33,645 nt of DNA from contig JAKACV010000027.1 of assembly GCA_021821085.1 (NCBI GenBank), positions 1 through 33,645 of the forward strand, given 5' to 3'. The notes under the pieces are model-generated. The model had not been told where the DNA came from, did not search any database, and saw only the letters and a program-made list of their open reading frames with translations. How positions within the stretch are numbered: the first letter of the stretch is position 1; the number at the start of each line of letters is the position of its first letter. The position numbers were made by a program, and so were the translations under genes. Shown in pieces: positions 31,293 to 33,645 of the stretch. Source of the DNA: Bacillota bacterium (GTDB lineage Bacteria > Bacillota > Bacilli > Alicyclobacillales > SLC66).

Positions 31293-33104
31293 ATGAAGCG
31301 AATCCTGATCGGCCCTCCCAAAAAATCGCAACAACTGCGTGAGGAGCGCTTATCAAAATTAAAAGCGCTGCCGATTCTATCGTCAGACGCACTATCATCT
31401 GTCGCGTATGGATATCAAGCCGCGCTTTCAGAGATGGCCTTTATTGGAGTCGCAGGACTCTGGATCGGTCTTCCCATCGCAGCCGTGATCGTCCTGCTTC
31501 TCATCGCCCTTATCCTTTCCTACCTCCAGGTGATTCACGCATATCCAAATGGGGGAGGCGCATACGCCGTTGCCTCTGATCAATTCGGCCCCATTGCAGG
31601 CCTTGTTGCTGGAGTCGCGCTTTTAATCGATTACACGTTAACTGTAGCTGTTTCGGTATCATCTGGTATTGCGGCCATCACGACCGCCTACCCAAATCTC
31701 CTATCTTGGACAGTACCACTGTGTATTTTGGGTATTATTGGAATCATGATCATGAATTTACGTGGATTAAACGAGTCAGCCAGTCTATTTATGTGGCCTA
31801 CATACCTCTTTATTATTTCAATTATCGCCATGGAAGTCATCGGCTTTATTCATTTGGGTCAAGCTGGATGGCATTATAAGCAAACTCCACAATTCGGGGT
31901 CTTGCCAAAGGAACTTACGATGCTTATCATCCTGCGTGCGTTTGCCTCTGGATGTTCCGCTCTCACTGGAATTGAGGCGATTTCAAACGCTACACCCCAG
32001 TTTTGCGAACCGACCACTCGCAATGCCCAAAAAACTTTGTTGTGGCTTGGCTTACTTCTTGCTCTCATGTTCGGCGGCACAAGTTACCTCACCTACATGA
32101 AGGGTCTACAAGTTAGCCCTAACTTTACCTTACTTGGGATGCTCGCGCAATCCTACTTCCATACTGGCTTTTTCTTTTACTTCCTCCAATTCACGACGTT
32201 CGCCGTCCTTATTCTAGCAGCAAATACCTCATACAGCGGATTCCCACTTCTCGCTGCGTTGATGGCACGTGATCGCTTCATGCCGCGCATGTTCGAACTG
32301 CGTGGCGATCGGCTTGGCTATTCAAATGGAATTATCGTACTAAGCGTCCTTGCAATTATTCTCGTAGTCGTTTTTAATGGACAAACGGATGCGCTCATTC
32401 CCCTATACGCAATCGGTGTTTTCTTGTCGTTTACGCTCGCACAAACTGGACTTGTCAAACGCTGGTTTACAACAAGAAGTAAGGGATGGATTTGGCGAAG
32501 TGCAATCAATAGTTTTGGCGGTTTTCTCTCTGCCATAGTTACGATTGTCTTTGCAGTCGCTAAATTTTCTCAAGGCGCATGGATTGTCATTGTAATCCTT
32601 CCCCTGCTGATCTACTTTGGGATCAAAGTTCGTCGCCATTATCATACAATTGCTAATGACTTGCGAATAAACATGGCGCAACTTAAACCCCATGCGCACA
32701 AAACAATCGTCATTGTGCCAATTGGCGGGATTAATCGGGTAGTTGCCGGAACTCTCTCCTACGCATTATCTGTTTCTGATCAAGTGATCGCATTTTACGT
32801 CGGTTTTGACGATGAATCGATTGAGTTGATGGAGAACAAGTGGTCCCAGTGGAATACGGGTATACGTCTCGTCACAGCGCGCAGTCAATATCGCTCCATT
32901 GTACGTCCGCTCATGCGTTTTTTAACGACCGTTGAAAATTGGGAAGGCGCACCCGATCACATCGTCGTTGCGATCCCACAATTTGTCACGCGTAAATGGT
33001 GGCACAATATACTCCATAATCAAACGAGCATTATGTTGCGCACCATTTTACTGTATCGCAAAGATATTGTAGTGACCACCGTACCTTACCATTTAATAGA
33101 CTAA
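31293..33104 (+). CDS. kimA: KimA-type potassium importer (APC superfamily)
   Basis: KimA (formerly YdaO) is a proton-coupled high-affinity potassium uptake protein of Bacillota. The 603-residue protein nearly equals the 607 of B. subtilis and matches it by pattern throughout: KRILIGPPKKSQ, LTKLKALxxLSSDALSSVAYG-type LSKLKALPILSSDALSSVAYG, LILSYLQVIHAYPNGGGAYAVAS, LIDYTLTVAVSVSSGIAAITTAYP, IMNLRGLNESAS, FASGCSALTGIEAISNATPQF, RDRFMPRMFELRGDRLGYSNGII, and LIPLYAIGVFLSFTLAQTG. About 12 membrane helices are followed by a soluble C-terminal domain of about 150 residues, which in KimA binds c-di-AMP. The ATG at 31293 has no clear ribosome binding site, which is unusual here. Confidence 0.92.
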   Translation: MKRILIGPPKKSQQLREERLSKLKALPILSSDALSSVAYGYQAALSEMAFIGVAGLWIGLPIAAVIVLLLIALILSYLQVIHAYPNGGGAYAVASDQFGPIAGLVAGVALLIDYTLTVAVSVSSGIAAITTAYPNLLSWTVPLCILGIIGIMIMNLRGLNESASLFMWPTYLFIISIIAMEVIGFIHLGQAGWHYKQTPQFGVLPKELTMLIILRAFASGCSALTGIEAISNATPQFCEPTTRNAQKTLLWLGLLLALMFGGTSYLTYMKGLQVSPNFTLLGMLAQSYFHTGFFFYFLQFTTFAVLILAANTSYSGFPLLAALMARDRFMPRMFELRGDRLGYSNGIIVLSVLAIILVVVFNGQTDALIPLYAIGVFLSFTLAQTGLVKRWFTTRSKGWIWRSAINSFGGFLSAIVTIVFAVAKFSQGAWIVIVILPLLIYFGIKVRRHYHTIANDLRINMAQLKPHAHKTIVIVPIGGINRVVAGTLSYALSVSDQVIAFYVGFDDESIELMENKWSQWNTGIRLVTARSQYRSIVRPLMRFLTTVENWEGAPDHIVVAIPQFVTRKWWHNILHNQTSIMLRTILLYRKDIVVTTVPYHLID

Positions 33105-33114
33105 GGGGATCACG

Positions 33115-33567
33115 ATGCAAATTTGGGTCGATGCAGATGCTTGTCCGCGAAATGTTCTCACCATCACAAAAGAACAGGCGACACTTCATCACATAGAAGT
33201 TATAACAGTTAGCAACTACAACCACGAGCATCAAGGGAGCAACCACATCACTGTCGATGCCTCATCGCAAGCGGCAGATATGGCCATCATTACACGCATG
33301 ACAAAAGGTGATCTTGTGATTACACAAGACTATGGTCTAGCGGCGCTTGTCCTCGCGCGACAGGGGCTTGCGATATCAACGCACGGCCAGGAATACACGA
33401 CATACAATATCGACCAATTACTCGCTATGCGAGCAGTCCATGCAAAAGCACGCCGATCCGGAAAGCACGCTAAAATACGCGGCCCGGCTGCCAGAACGCA
33501 CGAAGATGACCTGCGCTTTCTGCAAATTTTGAAAGAGGTGCTAGTGCGAATGAAGTCGTTCCATTAG
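33115..33567 (+). CDS. DUF188 / UPF0178 family protein (YaiI/YqxD)
   Basis: The 150-residue cytoplasmic protein shows the whole UPF0178 pattern: IWVDADACPRNVL at the N-terminus, TVSNYNHEHQGSNHITVDASSQAADMAI, GDLVITQDYGLAALVLARQGLAISTHGQEYT, and a C-terminal RRSGKHAKIRGPAARTHEDDLRF block. The fold is PIN-like, with conserved acidic residues that suggest nuclease activity, but the function is not established. The ATG follows AAGGGGATCACG and lies 10 bases after kimA, so the two are cotranscribed. A strong terminator follows. Confidence 0.93.
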   Translation: MQIWVDADACPRNVLTITKEQATLHHIEVITVSNYNHEHQGSNHITVDASSQAADMAIITRMTKGDLVITQDYGLAALVLARQGLAISTHGQEYTTYNIDQLLAMRAVHAKARRSGKHAKIRGPAARTHEDDLRFLQILKEVLVRMKSFH

Positions 33568-33577
33568 GGAAGTGTAT

Positions 33578-33638
33578 AGAGGGATAGGATGTCTATGCGA
33601 TTGAATCTATGACAGACATCCTCTCCCTCTAGTTTTTT
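33578..33638 (+). terminator. Rho-independent terminator of kimA-DUF188
   Basis: Arm 33578-33594 (AGAGGGATAGGATGTCT) pairs with 33614-33630 (AGACATCCTCTCCCTCT) with one mismatch around a 19-base loop, followed by TTTTTT at 33633-33638. Confidence 0.85.
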
Positions 33639-33645
33639 CTATCCT

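Noticed and set aside
31092-31334. Minus-strand open frame of 80 codons between queD and kimA
   Set aside because: It overlaps the start of kimA and lacks a ribosome binding site and any recognisable motif.

Overview
The window looks like the chromosome of a spore-forming-type Bacillota, most plausibly in the Alicyclobacillaceae or a neighbouring Bacilli lineage; this placement is inference. Support comes from the perfect CIRCE operator on groES-groEL, strong AGGAGG-type ribosome binding sites, many GTG/TTG starts, small Bacillota families (DUF1450, DUF1657, DUF1659, DUF2922), a KimA-type potassium importer, and an ydcC-like / alr / ndoAI / ndoA order like that of Bacillus subtilis. Base composition is moderate and fairly even. 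No rRNA, tRNA, CRISPR array or prophage is visible. The only mobile element is one IS6-family insertion sequence at the left edge.

Layout. 1-1042: a short vestigial stretch with direct repeats, then an IS6-type element. 1093-3252: groES-groEL on the minus strand with promoter, CIRCE and terminator. 3375-4773: trpS and a DUF1657-like gene on the plus strand, closed by a bidirectional terminator. 4779-9602: a tight minus-strand run PAP2 phosphatase, 5-formyl-THF cyclo-ligase, mobA, moeA-like, mobB, tatA, tatC, which links molybdenum-cofactor finishing to Tat export. 9755-11236: an isolated two-part methyltransferase, followed by a cluster of DnaA-box sequences. 11335-15144: thiL, tsaE, tsaB, rimI, tsaD (thiamine diphosphate synthesis and tRNA t6A) behind its own promoter. 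15208-16984: an ECF sigma factor and a membrane protein that is probably its anti-sigma, with an ECF-type promoter. 17099-17989: DUF1450, DUF2922 and DUF1659 small genes. 18123-21441: a flippase converging on and overlapping a class-I glutamine-amidotransferase-like hydrolase, then S-adenosylhomocysteinase. 21515-22803: a short membrane protein coupled to a DUF318-type permease. 22958-27518: nnr, YdcC-like lipoprotein, alanine racemase, and the MazE/MazF-type toxin-antitoxin pair. 27606-29135: an LCP (LytR-CpsA-Psr) protein with terminator and promoter. 29145-31056: queD-queE-queC for the 7-deazaguanine precursor of queuosine. 31293-33645: kimA, a DUF188 protein and a strong terminator.

Most genes are housekeeping and form co-oriented, often overlapping operons. 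Points worth a second look are the DnaA-box cluster at 11248-11306; the ECF/anti-sigma locus, whose candidate autoregulatory promoter decides the start codon and whose partner has a duplicated outer domain; the DUF1659 protein with a 37-residue tail built only of Ala, Thr, Ser and Gly; the unclassified N-terminal half of the methyltransferase; the permease with a stand-alone short membrane partner; and the kimA leader, in which I do not recognise the expected c-di-AMP riboswitch. I found no clear defence system or other obviously new multi-gene system.
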